A DNA stretch of 64,000 bases from Ignavibacteriota bacterium (lineage in GTDB: Bacteria; Bacteroidota; Ignavibacteria; UBA10030; UBA6906): positions 186,001-250,000 of the forward strand of contig JADJHP010000006.1 of NCBI GenBank assembly GCA_016707525.1, read 5' to 3'. Of this stretch, positions 63,331 through 64,000 are shown one piece after another; positions within the stretch are counted from its first letter, which is position 1; the number at the start of each line of letters is the position of its first letter. Both the position numbers and the translations under genes were made by a program. The notes beneath the pieces were generated by a model. The model saw only the letters and a program-made list of their open reading frames with translations, had not been told where the DNA came from and ran no database searches.

Positions 63331-64000
63331 GCACAAGGGAAGAAGGAATATCGAAAGACCCCTACGGGGTGTTGGCTCGCACGTGCGGAGTGCAGGGAGA
63401 CGGGATGATCGACAACGGCAGCGCACGGCGCAGCGTGCAGGGAAGGGGACGGGTAGCCGCGGTGTTCTTCCTCCTCCTTATGGCCTGTTCCGTCCTTGTG
63501 TTCTCTCCCGTGCGTGTGCAGGCGCAGACCGGCGACCTCACCGGCCTGAAGTTCTGCATCGATCCCGGGCATGGCGGCAACAATGCTGCGAATGACCGGC
63601 ACGTGATCCCGGACCCGGGTACGGATTTCTGGGAATCGGAGAGCAACTTTCAGAAGGCGCTGCGGCTCGATACGCTGCTCCAGGCGCGCGGTGCATGGGT
63701 GATCCTCACACGGTACACCAACAGTTATCCTGCCGACGACGAGCCGTCGTTGTCCGCGCGGTGGGCGCTCGCGAACGCCAACAATGTGAACTGGTTCCAC
63801 TCGATCCACAGCAATGCGACGGGTGGCACCAATACCGCAACGAACTATACGCTTGTCCTGGTGAAGGAGAACATCACCACACGCCTTCCTCAGTATCCCG
63901 CGGCCGTCACGATGTCCAACATCATCGGGCCGTCGATCCAGGCAAAGTTGCGCAACACGATGCGGTCCACGTGGACCTATCTGGACTACACCTTCTATGG
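63327..64000 (+). CDS. N-acetylmuramoyl-L-alanine amidase (Amidase_3), cut by the window end
   Basis: ATG 63327 follows GGAGGAGGGG; 224 residues are visible and the frame is still open at 64000. A long N-terminus (about 40 residues) precedes a hydrophobic segment (VAAVFFLLLMACSVLVF), so it is exported or anchored. The zinc amidase motifs are visible: FCIDPGHGG (first His), ESESNFQ (Glu) and FHSIHSNAT (second His). It cuts the bond between MurNAc and L-Ala, releasing the peptides that the NlpC/P60 enzyme and the epimerase of this operon could process. The C-terminal part and any binding domains lie outside the window. Confidence 0.9.
   Translation, partial: MSTREEGISKDPYGVLARTCGVQGDGMIDNGSARRSVQGRGRVAAVFFLLLMACSVLVFSPVRVQAQTGDLTGLKFCIDPGHGGNNAANDRHVIPDPGTDFWESESNFQKALRLDTLLQARGAWVILTRYTNSYPADDEPSLSARWALANANNVNWFHSIHSNATGGTNTATNYTLVLVKENITTRLPQYPAAVTMSNIIGPSIQAKLRNTMRSTWTYLDYTFY

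Noticed and set aside
1..64000. CRISPR arrays, prophage, integrases, tRNA or rRNA genes
   Set aside because: No regularly spaced direct repeats, no phage or integrase genes, and no cloverleaf-like or rRNA sequence was noticed in the spacers.

Overview
The window is GC-rich, densely coded DNA from a Gram-negative bacterium of the FCB group (Bacteroidota / Ignavibacteria / Chlorobi relatives). The evidence is: many exported proteins ending in a type IX-like C-terminal sorting domain (NYPNPFNPxTxIxF... ending in K or R), three PorV-type outer-membrane proteins, three TonB-dependent receptors with an N-terminal carboxypeptidase-regulatory-like domain, and a PBP1C/alpha-2-macroglobulin pair. No rRNA, tRNA, CRISPR array, insertion sequence or phage gene was seen.

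Layout. 1-3164: the end of a probable zinc metalloprotease, two palindromic repeats, an EamA transporter and a minus-strand pair (class V aminotransferase and single-domain response regulator). 3165-12523: pbpC, a lipoprotein alpha-2-macroglobulin and two LiaI/LiaF-like membrane proteins, i.e. envelope maintenance. 12619-17371: a half-size asparaginase and two secreted sorting-domain proteins. 17651-49393: the most distinctive part. A three-gene cassette (TonB-dependent receptor, large exported protein with a variant PNPY-type C-terminal domain, PorV-like barrel) occurs three times: plus strand 19666-27190, minus strand 38044-30492, plus strand 43076-49393. Between and around the copies lie exported beta-propeller-like proteins, a VanX-type dipeptidase and a GH18-like protein. 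49447-54677: a TIG lipoprotein, a secreted propeller protein and a GHL10-type glycosidase. 54749-64000: a tightly packed peptidoglycan and amino-sugar recovery operon (NlpC/P60 endopeptidase, Tat-exported dipeptide epimerase, NagX-like acyltransferase, beta-lactamase/hydrolase fusion, NagB/PIG-L fusion, PD40 propeller, amidase cut by the window end).

How it may work. The cassettes look like self-contained surface modules: each receptor is encoded with its own exported partner and its own PorV-type shuttle or attachment factor. PorV's role in cargo handling is known from type IX secretion; the dedicated pairing is inferred from gene order and shared C-terminal motifs. The 3' operon could release muropeptides outside the inner membrane, epimerise L-Ala-D-Glu there, and feed amino sugars to the cytoplasmic deaminase.

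Three exported-protein genes are split by a single-base shift at a homopolymer (CCCC at 19260, GGG at 22926, G8 at 50074). In each, restoring one base gives a continuous, sensible protein. They may be sequencing errors, real mutations, or at the G8 run slippage; the sequence alone cannot decide.
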